From Thermocladium sp049965935 (GTDB lineage: Archaea; Thermoproteota; Thermoprotei; Thermoproteales; Thermocladiaceae), in assembly GCA_049965935.1 (NCBI GenBank), contig JBMFVP010000005.1, forward strand, positions 1-52,072: DNA of 52,072 bases, in the 5' to 3' direction. A program made the translations under genes and the position numbers. The notes below the pieces were generated by a model. It saw only the letters and a list, made by a program, of their open reading frames with translations. It made no database searches and had not been told where the DNA came from. Below, piece by piece: positions 42,311-51,715 of this stretch (within the stretch, counting starts at the first letter, position 1; every line of letters starts with the position of its first letter).

Positions 42311-43252
42311 ATGGTGATGGATCCAATCCTATTCCGGCGAGGGCTGGATAAGGCGGAGATAAGAAAGCGATTCAAGGAACGAATCAAGAAGGATGGAATA
42401 ATAATCGCTCCAGGGGTTTTTCTCCCTATAACTGCAATTATGGCGGCTGAGGAGGGATTCGAGGCGATATATTTCGGGGGGGCTGCATTCTCTAATATGC
42501 TTGGTTTACCTGATCTAGGTGTATTCACATTAACGGAAATGGCTACTCAAGTCTCATATATAGCTAGCACCGTAGATCTACCGCTTATAGTTGATGTGGA
42601 TACTGGATTTGGGGAAACAATAAACGTCGCTAGAACAGTGCGAGCCATGGAGGATGCTGGAGCAGCCGCAATTCATATAGAGGACCAGGAATTTCCGAAA
42701 AAATGCGGCCACCTAAGCGGTAAAAGGGTTGTTTCAATGGATGAAATGATTAAGAAGATACAGGCCGCGGTGGATGCCAGGCGCGACGAGAACTTCATTA
42801 TAATAGCCAGAACCGATGCAAGGGACGTAAATGGGCTTGATGATGCTATAGAGAGAGCCAATGCATATGTGGAGGCTGGAGCCGACATGATTTTTCCGGA
42901 GTCCCTTCATGATGAAGAGGAGTTCAGGATAGTGGCTCAGAGAGTCAAGGCCCCTCTCCTTGCCAATATGACGGAATTCGGCAAGACACCTTATATAACT
43001 GCAAAACGCTTTGAGGAGCTCGGCTATAAGATAGTGATTTTCCCAGTAACCACGTTCAGATATGCAATGGGGGCTGTGAGGAAAGCATTAAGGACGCTCA
43101 AGAATGAGGGCACGCAGAAATCATTACTAGAGGACATGATGAGTAGGGAGGAGATTTATCAATTGATAGGTTATTGGGATTATGAAAAATGGGATAGAAA
43201 TATAGCGGAGAAAGCAAGTAAAGCTTATGCTCGGAGAGTTGATATTCATTGA
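42311..43252 (+). CDS. prpB: Methylisocitrate lyase
   Basis: A 313-residue member of the isocitrate lyase/PEP mutase superfamily. The active-site loop EFPKKCGHLSGKRVV (KKCGH motif) with VDVDTGFGET and HIEDQEF identifies 2-methylisocitrate lyase, which splits methylisocitrate to pyruvate and succinate in propionate metabolism; the motif also occurs in related isocitrate lyases. An upstream ATG at 42296 is possible, but the TATA at 42285-42293 leaves only about 7 bases, so ATG 42311 is preferred. No methylcitrate synthase or dehydratase lies next to it. Confidence 0.88.
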   Translation: MVMDPILFRRGLDKAEIRKRFKERIKKDGIIIAPGVFLPITAIMAAEEGFEAIYFGGAAFSNMLGLPDLGVFTLTEMATQVSYIASTVDLPLIVDVDTGFGETINVARTVRAMEDAGAAAIHIEDQEFPKKCGHLSGKRVVSMDEMIKKIQAAVDARRDENFIIIARTDARDVNGLDDAIERANAYVEAGADMIFPESLHDEEEFRIVAQRVKAPLLANMTEFGKTPYITAKRFEELGYKIVIFPVTTFRYAMGAVRKALRTLKNEGTQKSLLEDMMSREEIYQLIGYWDYEKWDRNIAEKASKAYARRVDIH

Positions 43253-43284
43253 ACTCTTTAATTTTGGCAATACAGGTTTTTCCC

Positions 43285-44310
43285 TCATTGATTTATTCTC
43301 AATATTGGAGTCTTGCCGAAGCCTTCTATCTCTATGTCGCCGGTCTCCTTAACGCTGGGTATTAATCGTAGTCCTATGGGTCTCTTCTTTACTTGAGAAA
43401 TAGCATATAGATCCTCCACAACCTTGGTCACATTATCTATATTGGTCATTGGTATTGGAACCATATCGACGCCGGCAACACAAACCGATGAATATGCAAC
43501 TAGGTCCTTGAAAGTTATGAGGCCGGCTCTAGCTCTTTCCTTTAATCGCTCATCCTCCGCCAGCGGCAGCATTACCTCATTAAAGCCAAGCTTTTTCACC
43601 GGTAAAGCCGTTAATTCTTTATTGATATCCCATATAATCTTCATAAAACCAGGTGAACCTATGCGGGGACCAAATTGCTCCAACACATCTACAGTGGACT
43701 CCCAGCCCCACGGTGATAATGATGCATCGAGCCCCCTATACTCTACACCGACTAAGTCAGCCACTAGCCGGCCAAATTCCTCAGCCTTCCTTAGCAATGT
43801 CTCCAACCTATTCCTAATATCATTCAAGCCTCTTGCACCGATTAAGTCGCTGGGGTAAAGAATGGCTAATGCAATGCCAGTGCCACCTCTTATATTTGCC
43901 GATGCAGGATAATATGGTGTTTCCAATTCACTTCCAATCAGCGCCGCAAAGCGTCGGGAAACTGAGGGCTCCATTCTATAAAGTAACTCGGTAATTAGCT
44001 GCGCCTTATTTGCTTCATCTATTAATATGCTGCCATATGATTTAGTGGATGTCATTAATTTAATGAATATAGAGGGCTCAATGAGTCCCTTAACTGCTAA
44101 TGCAGAATATGCGTATCCCATTTTATTCAACATGGAATCAATTGAATTAACATCCATTCTCTTTTCATCAATATATGGAAAAGTTACTCGCTTAGTGAGA
44201 ACCTCTAATCCTAATTCTTTTGATGCCTCTTGGATTGCCGCATCAAGTTGAGGGAGAAGCGTTAGGTCCTTATCTCCCTCGCTAAATAACGTTACGGCTC
44301 TTATCTTCAT
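43285..44310 (-). CDS. DUF711 / UPF0210 family protein
   Basis: A 341-residue protein of the DUF711 (UPF0210) family, distantly linked to pyruvate-formate-lyase-like or ribonucleotide-reductase-like folds, with no proven function. It is recognised by the order of SASANIRGGTGIALAIL-type glycine motifs (PYYPASANIRGGTG), RGLDASLSPWGWEST, and the late signature FNEVMLPLAEDERLKERA with VCVAGVDMVPIP. ATG 44310 (MKIRAVTLF) is preferred to ATG 44343 because a TATA-like GTTAAATCC near 44334-44342 lies upstream. The gene is not clearly in an operon. Confidence 0.8.
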   Translation of the reverse strand: MKIRAVTLFSEGDKDLTLLPQLDAAIQEASKELGLEVLTKRVTFPYIDEKRMDVNSIDSMLNKMGYAYSALAVKGLIEPSIFIKLMTSTKSYGSILIDEANKAQLITELLYRMEPSVSRRFAALIGSELETPYYPASANIRGGTGIALAILYPSDLIGARGLNDIRNRLETLLRKAEEFGRLVADLVGVEYRGLDASLSPWGWESTVDVLEQFGPRIGSPGFMKIIWDINKELTALPVKKLGFNEVMLPLAEDERLKERARAGLITFKDLVAYSSVCVAGVDMVPIPMTNIDNVTKVVEDLYAISQVKKRPIGLRLIPSVKETGDIEIEGFGKTPILRINQ

Positions 44311-44479
44311 ATGATTGAGTCTCTCACACATTGGATTTAACATTATCGCAAATAGTGAATAATGCTAAGCAAGCGATGCATTTATCAGTGATTTCTCCAT
44401 TTCTGAAAACGGCTTCCTATTATAGTTAGTTTTCCTCCTTCTCAGAGCTTTAAAATAAGCTACTATTAACTTTCTATTT

Positions 44480-45418
44480 TTAATACCAATAAGTTACATG
44501 AAATACGTGTTCCCGTGGATGGGAATCCTTTAGTATACATACATCCCTCAGAGGACAGTGCACGCACTTAGGGTCATCGATAGTGCACGTGGTTCTACCA
44601 AAGCTCCAGAGAAAATCATCTAATGCAAATGGCTCTATCCCCGACAACATCGATACTAATTTCCATCCATATCTAATTGAAAATCTGAGCGCAATGTCTT
44701 GCTGAGGCGTAAATGGAGTGGCTGTCATTATCATTTCCATGTATTGCTGAGAAGGTTCAACTAATCCAAGCCTAATCGCTATCCTAGTTAAGTGATTATC
44801 GACGGGAACCTCCTCATTCCATGTATCTATGAATCTAATGAGTCCACGACCATGCAGGAATTTAGCCAAGAGCATCGCTTTCTTCTCGACTGGATCAGTA
44901 TATGCCGAAAAAGACTTCAGCAATTCAATGAATCCATGGCCACCATTAAATAGGTGACCCTCACTTTTACTTACTAATGTGGTGGGGGAATTAAATAGCT
45001 TCAGCATTTTTATGCCAATATCCTGTAGAAGAAATGCTCTGACACCGTAATCCCAGATATCGCCGAACCAACGCTTGATAGCGGCCGAATCAATATTAGC
45101 TAATCCGCTTGGAGAGAATATAGAGGGATCAGAATCAAGAAGACGCTTGCCCCTTATCCACAACAGATCTGCGCCTCTATATTTTTTGCCATCCACTTCA
45201 GCCTCATATGAGTGCCCCGGTACCGTTAATCTGTGATCAATTGCTGTCATAGCTATAAAAAACATTAATTGTAAATCCTTCTCTATGTTGGTACTTGGGT
45301 AAAAACGTTCATCAGCGTAATTATCCTGTAATAATTTCATTTCCTTAATTAAATCAGCCAATGCCTCCGCCTTGGCCAAGTTAATATGGCCAGCTTCGTT
45401 TATCGATACCTTAGCCAT
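44480..45418 (-). CDS. HhH-GPD-like protein with endonuclease III-type Fe-S motif
   Basis: A 312-residue protein whose C-terminus carries C278-x6-C285-x2-C288-x5-C294, exactly the spacing of the [4Fe-4S] loop of endonuclease III/MutY. Upstream, VPVDNHLTRIAIRLGLV (about residues 205-221) recalls the end of the HhH-GPD catalytic region, where an aspartate follows the helix-hairpin-helix. A canonical GTG hairpin and the endonuclease III lysine are not evident, and the N-terminal 200 residues are unfamiliar. It may be a base-excision glycosylase of unusual specificity or a repurposed fold. It is divergent from a radical SAM gene. Confidence 0.65.
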   Translation of the reverse strand: MAKVSINEAGHINLAKAEALADLIKEMKLLQDNYADERFYPSTNIEKDLQLMFFIAMTAIDHRLTVPGHSYEAEVDGKKYRGADLLWIRGKRLLDSDPSIFSPSGLANIDSAAIKRWFGDIWDYGVRAFLLQDIGIKMLKLFNSPTTLVSKSEGHLFNGGHGFIELLKSFSAYTDPVEKKAMLLAKFLHGRGLIRFIDTWNEEVPVDNHLTRIAIRLGLVEPSQQYMEMIMTATPFTPQQDIALRFSIRYGWKLVSMLSGIEPFALDDFLWSFGRTTCTIDDPKCVHCPLRDVCILKDSHPREHVFHVTYWY

Positions 45419-45501
45419 TAAGCGAGGAATGAACCTATACTTAAAAAATACATTGCCTCAAACAAAAAGGTTAAATTAACCATACATAACGGAGTCACAT
45501 A

Positions 45502-46653
45502 ATGATTCCCATAAGTACGATGGTTACTGGACGCGGCACCGTATCATTTAAGATAAAGGGAAAGTATGGCGTTGATAAGCCGAGCGAATTCTCAAGTATA
45601 GTCAGGCCCATAGTCTCATGGAATATCACCAGGAAATGCAACTTGAAATGCATTCACTGCTACATAGATGCAGGTATTGAGGATGCGCATGAGTTAAACA
45701 CGGAAGAGGCAATTAAACTCGTGGATCAGTTCAAGGAGATTGGGGTTCCCCTAATACTAATGAGCGGGGGTGAACCATTGATGAGGAAGGACCTAATCGA
45801 TATAGCTAGGTACGCAGCAGGTTTAGGCATTAAACTAGTATTATCGACTAATGGAACATTGATAACGAGGGAAGTGGCCGATGAGCTTAAGGGAATAGGG
45901 TTCTCCTATATTGGAATATCCCTGGATTCCATTGATGCTGAGTATCATGATAAATTCAGGGGAGTGAGAGGAGCTTTTTCGCTAGCATTGGCTGGTATAA
46001 GGAATTCCCTGGATGCTGGATTAGATGTTGGGCTTAGATTCACTGTAACAGCCATGAATATAGAGAAAGTAGCTGATTACATAGACTTCGCCGCATCAAT
46101 TGGAGTTCATAGAGTGACTTTCTATCACTTATCAGCAAGCGGCAGGGCCGGTAAATTAGGAAAAGAGTGGTGGTACTCTCCACAACAATATGCTAGATTC
46201 ATGGAAACCATTATTAGATACGCCGAGAAGTATGCCGGTAAACTCGAAATAGAAACAACGCTGGCTCCATATGATGGCATCTACATTGCACTACGAAGCG
46301 GAGAAGACCCAAAACCATATCTACGATTTGTGGAATCAACGGGGGGATGCGGAAGAAAAATAATATCTATTTATCCGAATGGCGATGTATATCCCTGTCA
46401 ATTCATTGATTTCATGAGGCTAGGCAATATAAGGCAAAAACCATTAAGGGACATATTAATCAATGGGCTTGATCTATTCGTTAACACGGAGAAATATCTA
46501 CGAGGCCCTAAGTGCAGCAACTGCAGATTTAAGAAGGAATGCAAGGGCGGCGATAGAGCCCGCGCATATTACCTTGGCGGCGATATTTATGGAGATGACC
46601 CCATATGTCCAATACCCGAATTATTTAACCATGGAGGCCACGAAGCTAACTAG
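45502..46653 (+). CDS. Radical SAM/SPASM enzyme
   Basis: A 383-residue radical SAM protein. The SAM cluster motif is RKCNLKCIHCYIDAG (C46, C50, C53), followed by MSGGEPL (SAM contact) and STNGTLI. The C-terminal SPASM region has GGCGRKIISIYPNGDVYPC, then C338-x2-C341-x5-C347 and C369. The usual fourth cysteine (GGC) is aspartate 351 in KGGDRARAYY, as reported for the auxiliary cluster of PqqE. The DDPIC ending resembles the heme/heme d1 enzymes AhbC, AhbD and NirJ and peptide-modifying PqqE. The substrate is unknown and no precursor peptide gene was found. Confidence 0.88.
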   Translation: MIPISTMVTGRGTVSFKIKGKYGVDKPSEFSSIVRPIVSWNITRKCNLKCIHCYIDAGIEDAHELNTEEAIKLVDQFKEIGVPLILMSGGEPLMRKDLIDIARYAAGLGIKLVLSTNGTLITREVADELKGIGFSYIGISLDSIDAEYHDKFRGVRGAFSLALAGIRNSLDAGLDVGLRFTVTAMNIEKVADYIDFAASIGVHRVTFYHLSASGRAGKLGKEWWYSPQQYARFMETIIRYAEKYAGKLEIETTLAPYDGIYIALRSGEDPKPYLRFVESTGGCGRKIISIYPNGDVYPCQFIDFMRLGNIRQKPLRDILINGLDLFVNTEKYLRGPKCSNCRFKKECKGGDRARAYYLGGDIYGDDPICPIPELFNHGGHEAN

Positions 46654-47046
46654 GTTTTCTATATCCCTTCTAGCTAGCTTTATCTCCTCGCTTGGAATTG
46701 AATCCATCTCATAGCCAAGCCGCACCGCTAAGGCCGTTCTCCACCATTGTAGTAACTCTGGTTTATTTAATGTTATTGAGGAGTAAATCACATACATCCA
46801 CTGATCTCGAAGCGATACTATTTTTTGATTCTCCCTGTAGGCACCCAATGCCTCCACTGCCAGCGTGCTAGCTGCCCAAAGATACTCAGCAGCAACCCTA
46901 TCATCGCTTTCCCTAGACTTCCCTAAGTAGTCAATTGCATATGAAATTAACTCCCTACCCTTAACTCGACCTGGGTTTGCACCAATATCATCAAGTTCAT
47001 CGCCTAGGTCCCGATTATCAATGGTTATACGCATCAATTCATGCAT
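46621..47046 (-). CDS. PaREP1-like helical protein
   Basis: A 141-residue all-helical protein. The stretch ISYAIDYLGKSRESDDRVAA, then EYLWAASTLAVEALGAYRE resembles the PaREP1 (Pfam PF05942) family, expanded in Thermoproteales and related to HEPN-type four-helix bundles. Function is unknown for the family. Its last 33 bases overlap the end of the radical SAM gene on the opposite strand. A TATA-like AAACTTATTT at about 47063-47072 lies about 22-24 bases before the ATG. Confidence 0.6.
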   Translation of the reverse strand: MHELMRITIDNRDLGDELDDIGANPGRVKGRELISYAIDYLGKSRESDDRVAAEYLWAASTLAVEALGAYRENQKIVSLRDQWMYVIYSSITLNKPELLQWWRTALAVRLGYEMDSIPSEEIKLARRDIENLVSFVASMVK

Positions 47047-47103
47047 TACGAAACTCTGGAAATAAGTTTAACGCAGCTGCTCAATTGTGCCTAATATAGG
47101 GGC

Positions 47104-48123
47104 TTACTTCTTTATGTGCAACCAACAAGCAGCGTATATGCCGTTCTTAACCTCCACCATGGGCGGTTCTTCCCTTCTGCATATATCCATTGCAAATGGA
47201 CACCTGGGATGGAACCGGCAGCCTCTAGGTGGATTAATTAAGTTAGGCGGCTCGCCTCCAACTATCTTCCTATCCTTAAATCTATTCGAGGGATCGGGAT
47301 CTGGAATCGCTTCTATTAAAGCCTGCGTATATGGATGGGCTGGATCCTTTATGACAGACCTATAAGGACCTATCTCGGCTAGCTTACCTGCATAAAGAAT
47401 AGCTATTCTATCGCTGAAGTACTTGGCAGTGGATATATCATGGGTAATATATAGAAATGCTATATTCATCTTCTGCTGTATCTCCTTAAGGAGCGTCAAT
47501 ATCTCTACCCTCACCGAGGCATCAAGCATCGAGACAGGCTCGTCAGCAACTATGAAGTCCGGCCTTAATATCACGGCCCTACCTATTGCTATCCTCTGCC
47601 GTTGCCCACCACTCAACATGTGAGGGTACTTGAATAGATAATCCTCCGGTGGGTTCATCTTCATCTCATTTAGAGTTCGTATAACCATTTCCTCCCTCTC
47701 GGCCGCACTGCCGCCAACACCATGAATAATGAGAGGCTCCTCCAAAATGAACTTAATGTTATGAAATGGATTTATAGCAGAGAATGGGTCCTGAAATATC
47801 ATTTGCGCCCTCCTCCTAAACCAAGCAATGCTTGATTCACTTGCCTTAGTTATATCTTTTCCATCAAAGATGAGAGAACCCCCGTTCAACTTATATAGCC
47901 GCAAAAGTGTTCTGCCTAGGCTGGACTTTCCACTGCCTGACTCACCTATTACAGCGACTGTTTCTCCCTTACCTATACTTATGCTGACGTCATCAACTGC
48001 TTTAACATACCTGGTCTTGGAGAATAAACCACTCTGAACTGAGTACCACATTTTTAATCTGTGCGCTACCACTAAATGATCGGGATTTATCCACGGTGAG
48101 TCAGCCATGGATGAGGCATACAT
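47104..48123 (-). CDS. dppF: Oligopeptide ABC transporter ATPase (DppF/OppF type)
   Basis: A 339-residue nucleotide-binding subunit of a peptide-type ABC importer. The motifs are Walker A GESGSGKSSLGRTLL (about residues 58-72), Q-loop MIFQDPFSAINP, signature LSGGQRQRIAIGRA, Walker B FIVADEPVSMLDASV and the H-loop YITHDISTAKY. The C-terminal oligopeptide-family extension RKIVGGEPPNLINPPRGCRF has cysteines (CRFHPRCPFAMDIC) that may bind an Fe-S cluster or metal. It is last in the cluster, 81 bases after the partner ATPase, with its own TATA (48143-48154). Confidence 0.94.
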   Translation of the reverse strand: MYASSMADSPWINPDHLVVAHRLKMWYSVQSGLFSKTRYVKAVDDVSISIGKGETVAVIGESGSGKSSLGRTLLRLYKLNGGSLIFDGKDITKASESSIAWFRRRAQMIFQDPFSAINPFHNIKFILEEPLIIHGVGGSAAEREEMVIRTLNEMKMNPPEDYLFKYPHMLSGGQRQRIAIGRAVILRPDFIVADEPVSMLDASVRVEILTLLKEIQQKMNIAFLYITHDISTAKYFSDRIAILYAGKLAEIGPYRSVIKDPAHPYTQALIEAIPDPDPSNRFKDRKIVGGEPPNLINPPRGCRFHPRCPFAMDICRREEPPMVEVKNGIYAACWLHIKK

Positions 48124-48142
48124 TACTAGCCTCTTGGTATCA

Positions 48143-48154
48143 ATATTTAAAAAG
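48143..48154 (-). promoter_or_regulatory. Internal promoter TATA before dppF
   Basis: CTTTTTAAATAT on the minus strand, about 25-30 bases before the dppF ATG. It suggests that dppF can be transcribed separately from the rest of the transporter cluster. Confidence 0.5.
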
Positions 48155-48204
48155 ATATCCTCACTTCATTACTATTAGAATAACTATCTTAAATTGATAT
48201 ATTG

Positions 48205-49197
48205 TCACTTATATAGCCAACAAGAGACTAAGTGCCTCCTAGAGCCCTTATGCTCAACATCAATAGGCGGCGGCTCATCCCTATCGCAGATGCCCTTTAA
48301 TTCATCTTTAGATGCAAAGTAGGGACACCTAGGGTAGAAGCGGCAACCAGTTGGTGGATTAATTAAGCTAGGCACTTCGCCAGGCATGAACGTTAACTTC
48401 TTCTCTCCCCTGAGAGTGGGGACGCTGCCCATTAATCCAATCGTGTAGGGATGCTTTGGCGATGTGTACATATCCTCAGCACTGCCTATCTCCACCATTT
48501 TGCCCGCATACATAACTGCCACTGCATCAGCTAACTCGCTTGCCAAGGCTAAATCATGGGTTATGAATATATAAGTCAACTTGAATTCCCGCCTAAGTCT
48601 CTTAAGTAGATTCATTATATTAGCTTGAGTTATTACATCAAGCGCACTAGTAGGTTCATCCAATATGACTAGACGGGGCATTAATATCAGTGCCATAGCT
48701 ATGGCTACTCTCTGCTTCATTCCTCCACTTAATTGATGCGGGTAACGCCGAACGGTATCCCTAGGTAACCCAACTGCCTCCAACATATCCATTGCCTGCA
48801 TCATTGCCTTATCCTTATCCACACCATGATGAATCAAAAGTGGCTCTATCATTTGTTCCCCAACAGTTAAAACCGGGTTCAAAGAATTCATTGAGGCTTG
48901 TGGTACCCAAGCTATCTTTTTCCACCTGTATTGAGTCCTAAATTCCTCTGCATCTATATGAAGAACATCGCGACCCTCAAACCTAACCTCGCCGCTTACC
49001 ATTGATACATTTCTCTCCCATAACCTAATCAATGCCTTAGCTATTGTGGATTTACCGCACCCACTTTCTCCAACTAATGCAAGCGTCTCTCCCTCATCTA
49101 GATCAAAGGATACTCCATCAACTGCCTTCACTACTCCCTTGCTTGTGGAGTAGTAAAGCTTGAGGTTATCTACTTCAAGCAGAGGCATCCCAATCAC
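48205..49197 (-). CDS. dppD: Oligopeptide ABC transporter ATPase (DppD/OppD type)
   Basis: A 330-residue ATPase partner of DppF. Walker A is GESGCGKSTIAKALI (about residues 40-54), the Q-loop is WVPQASMNSLNP, the signature is LSGGMKQRVAIAMA, Walker B is LVILDEPTSALDV and the H-loop is FITHDLALASE. The peptide-family C-terminal signature is MPGEVPSLINPPTGCRFYPR with YPRCPYF...CDRDEPP. A GTG at 49197 overlaps the permease stop (GTGA); ATG 49188 is an alternative start (MPLLEVDNLKLYY). Confidence 0.94.
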   Translation of the reverse strand: MIGMPLLEVDNLKLYYSTSKGVVKAVDGVSFDLDEGETLALVGESGCGKSTIAKALIRLWERNVSMVSGEVRFEGRDVLHIDAEEFRTQYRWKKIAWVPQASMNSLNPVLTVGEQMIEPLLIHHGVDKDKAMMQAMDMLEAVGLPRDTVRRYPHQLSGGMKQRVAIAMALILMPRLVILDEPTSALDVITQANIMNLLKRLRREFKLTYIFITHDLALASELADAVAVMYAGKMVEIGSAEDMYTSPKHPYTIGLMGSVPTLRGEKKLTFMPGEVPSLINPPTGCRFYPRCPYFASKDELKGICDRDEPPPIDVEHKGSRRHLVSCWLYK

Positions 49198-50609
49198 CCA
49201 TACCTCAACCTTGGATTAACCACGGGCTCGCTTGCTATTGCTATCAATATAAATACCACTGCCACGAATGCGATCAATAAACCAGGCGGAACCACCCACC
49301 ACCACATTCCAGCATATAATGCGCCGGTATCATCAGCCCAATACAATAAATTGCCCCAAGTTGGATAAGCACTGCCGGCTAGGTTCAGGAAATTCAATGC
49401 TGAGATGGTTAAAATAGCGCCAGGCGCACTGGTCACCAAGAGATAAAGGGAGTATGGCATGATTTGGGGAAGTATGTGGTTCCTGAGAATCCAAGAGCCA
49501 CGGGCGCCTATTATTTTTGCGCCCTCAATATATTGAGCTTCACGTATCTGCATTATCATTGACCTAATGATCCTTGCTGCACCCCCCCACGATAATATGG
49601 AGAGGAATATTATTGCATCCCACAAACTCCAAGCAAAGAGAACAGAGAACACTATTAGGAGTGGGAATGCTGGGAGAGTTATTACTAGATCCGTTATCCT
49701 GGTCAGAACCTCATCTATCCAGCCCTTGAAGTACCCTGACATTATTCCCACCACTATGGCTATTACCATTGTTATTAAGGCCGATACTATTCCTATTTCT
49801 AGATCAATTGGGAAACCGGCCAGCAATCCCTCCCATAAATCATGCCCCTCGAAGTCCGTGCCCATTAAGCCATAAACGTTTCCTCTCATTATTATAGACA
49901 CTGGGGAGGAACCGACGCTTGCTGCATTGAATACAGTGGCAAGTAGCTTTATGGTGTAGTTGCCGTTCAGTGATGTTAATTTACCATCCTTATAAGCCTG
50001 AAATAGAAGCGGTATCGCTGATTGAGTTGGAGCTAAATTCAATGATTGGCCATTGCTCGAGAAGAAACTGAGGATTTGATTCTTCACTTGAGAGGATGAA
50101 GCCAAATCAATATAGCCGCCTGAGGGGGTTAACGGACCTATTGATATGGATGATCCATCCGGCCTATATATGGTTAATTGAAGAGCCACCGATGCATTGG
50201 CCGGTATACCATTAAATAACACATAGATATCCTGCCACGGAACATCATATGGATCTGCCACGCTGATCGTAGATGTTATATACGTCACGCCATGATAGTG
50301 AACCACCGATTGAGGGGGAGTGATCTCTACTTGAGGAGCCAATTTCTGTGTAGTGAAGTAATTAATCCATGCTGGCGGGGCATCAACGGGATTGAATTTC
50401 CAATAGGATGGATTATTCCATATCGCGCCGAAGTTTGGAGGCAAGGCAAAGTAGGAGTATATTGATACAATGACTAGAATAACGAATAATGCTGATGCTA
50501 CCTTACCGGTATTGCTGCTGAAGAATTCTTTACTTATCTCGCTTGGCGACATTCCAAGAATCCTGAAGCCCGAGCCCCGTCTCTTTTCCTTCTTTTCCTG
50601 GCTACTCAT
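49194..50609 (-). CDS. dppC: Peptide ABC transporter permease (DppC type) with large external loop
   Basis: A 471-residue inner permease, about 170 residues longer than bacterial DppC. It has an N-terminal TM helix (about residues 34-55), then a long extracytoplasmic region (about 60-250) with beta-rich, Asn/Ser/Thr-rich sequence, then five TM helices. The cytoplasmic coupling motif is EAQYIEGAKIIGARGSWIL with the EAA-type glycine. The extra loop is seen in other archaeal peptide permeases and may dock the binding protein. Its ATG overlaps the dppB stop by four bases (ATGA). Confidence 0.93.
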   Translation of the reverse strand: MSSQEKKEKRRGSGFRILGMSPSEISKEFFSSNTGKVASALFVILVIVSIYSYFALPPNFGAIWNNPSYWKFNPVDAPPAWINYFTTQKLAPQVEITPPQSVVHYHGVTYITSTISVADPYDVPWQDIYVLFNGIPANASVALQLTIYRPDGSSISIGPLTPSGGYIDLASSSQVKNQILSFFSSNGQSLNLAPTQSAIPLLFQAYKDGKLTSLNGNYTIKLLATVFNAASVGSSPVSIIMRGNVYGLMGTDFEGHDLWEGLLAGFPIDLEIGIVSALITMVIAIVVGIMSGYFKGWIDEVLTRITDLVITLPAFPLLIVFSVLFAWSLWDAIIFLSILSWGGAARIIRSMIMQIREAQYIEGAKIIGARGSWILRNHILPQIMPYSLYLLVTSAPGAILTISALNFLNLAGSAYPTWGNLLYWADDTGALYAGMWWWVVPPGLLIAFVAVVFILIAIASEPVVNPRLRYG

Positions 50610-51715
50610 TGCTCTCTCACCCTGGGATCAAGCATTATATAAAGAATCTCCAGCACAAACACTATCACTATATAAAGCAAAGTAGAAGCATAGGTCAGCG
50701 CAACCACTACAGGCGTATCGGGAGTACCGGCAGCGGTTATGGCTATATTATATACATAGCCAAGGCCCCACCACTTAAAAACCACCTCAGTTACTAGGAA
50801 GCCGCCGAAAAGCACGAAGGGTATGGTTATCAATATGGATGTCAATATGGCTGGAGCGGCTGGTCTAATTATGTACTTATTAACGACTTGGTTCTCAGAG
50901 AGACCCTTTGCTCGAGCTACTGTCACGAAATCCTCCTGCGCAACATTTAGAACCACTGTTCTAGCGAAGTATGCCCAACCACCAATATTAACTATTAAAA
51001 CCGTAAGCAATGGTAGCGCTAAGTGCCACAATAAATTAATTACAGCAGAGGCATTGGCGAAAACCGCCACTGGATTAGTTAACCAAGTGCCAAAGTATTG
51101 AGGATCCAATATACCTCCAAACGGGAAGTATATGGGTGAGTGAACTTCCCTTAGCATTACGGCGAAGACTATTATGAAAACTATGCCAACCCACCACTGG
51201 GGCAATCCATTGGATATGGCGGCATAATACATGACACCTCTATCGCTGATTGAACCATATCTTAATGCAGACCGTGTTCCTATATAGATGCCAATCACGG
51301 CACTAAGCAATATGCCAAATGTATCAAGTATTATAGTCCCAGGAAGCGCCGACGCTATTATGTTGACGACCTTACCATTGCTAACTCCATAATTCTGGGG
51401 AAAGAATGAGTAACCCCAATTGAAGCTAAGCATGTCCCACATTATGTAGAATGTCCTAATTATTGGGGGTTGATTCAAGCCATATGCCTTCTCCAGTTGA
51501 GCAACTATTGTATTATAAACTTGCTGAGCCTGCGATGCGGCATTAGGATTGTGCTTAAGCACGGCTTGAGCCACCGCTCTTGCCTCTATCTTCACTTGAT
51601 TCTCAAGCACTGAGGATGCGGGGCCTGATAAAGCGTAGGATATGATGAATAATACAACTATTAAGATCAGTACTAGGTTTATCGCTCTAAAGCCCAGCGA
51701 CCTTAATAATCCCAT
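50606..51715 (-). CDS. dppB: Peptide ABC transporter permease (DppB type)
   Basis: A 369-residue permease with six predicted transmembrane helices. The N-terminal TM (about residues 11-30) is followed by an extracytoplasmic stretch with LLSFNWGYSFFPQNY, typical of DppB, and the coupling motif is EDFVTVARAKGLSENQVVNKY (EAA type, about 265-285). It pairs with DppC. The 159 bases before it separate it from the substrate-binding protein gene; a TATA-like ATTAATAAATAGG lies just upstream. Confidence 0.93.
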   Translation of the reverse strand: MGLLRSLGFRAINLVLILIVVLFIISYALSGPASSVLENQVKIEARAVAQAVLKHNPNAASQAQQVYNTIVAQLEKAYGLNQPPIIRTFYIMWDMLSFNWGYSFFPQNYGVSNGKVVNIIASALPGTIILDTFGILLSAVIGIYIGTRSALRYGSISDRGVMYYAAISNGLPQWWVGIVFIIVFAVMLREVHSPIYFPFGGILDPQYFGTWLTNPVAVFANASAVINLLWHLALPLLTVLIVNIGGWAYFARTVVLNVAQEDFVTVARAKGLSENQVVNKYIIRPAAPAILTSILITIPFVLFGGFLVTEVVFKWWGLGYVYNIAITAAGTPDTPVVVALTYASTLLYIVIVFVLEILYIMLDPRVREQ

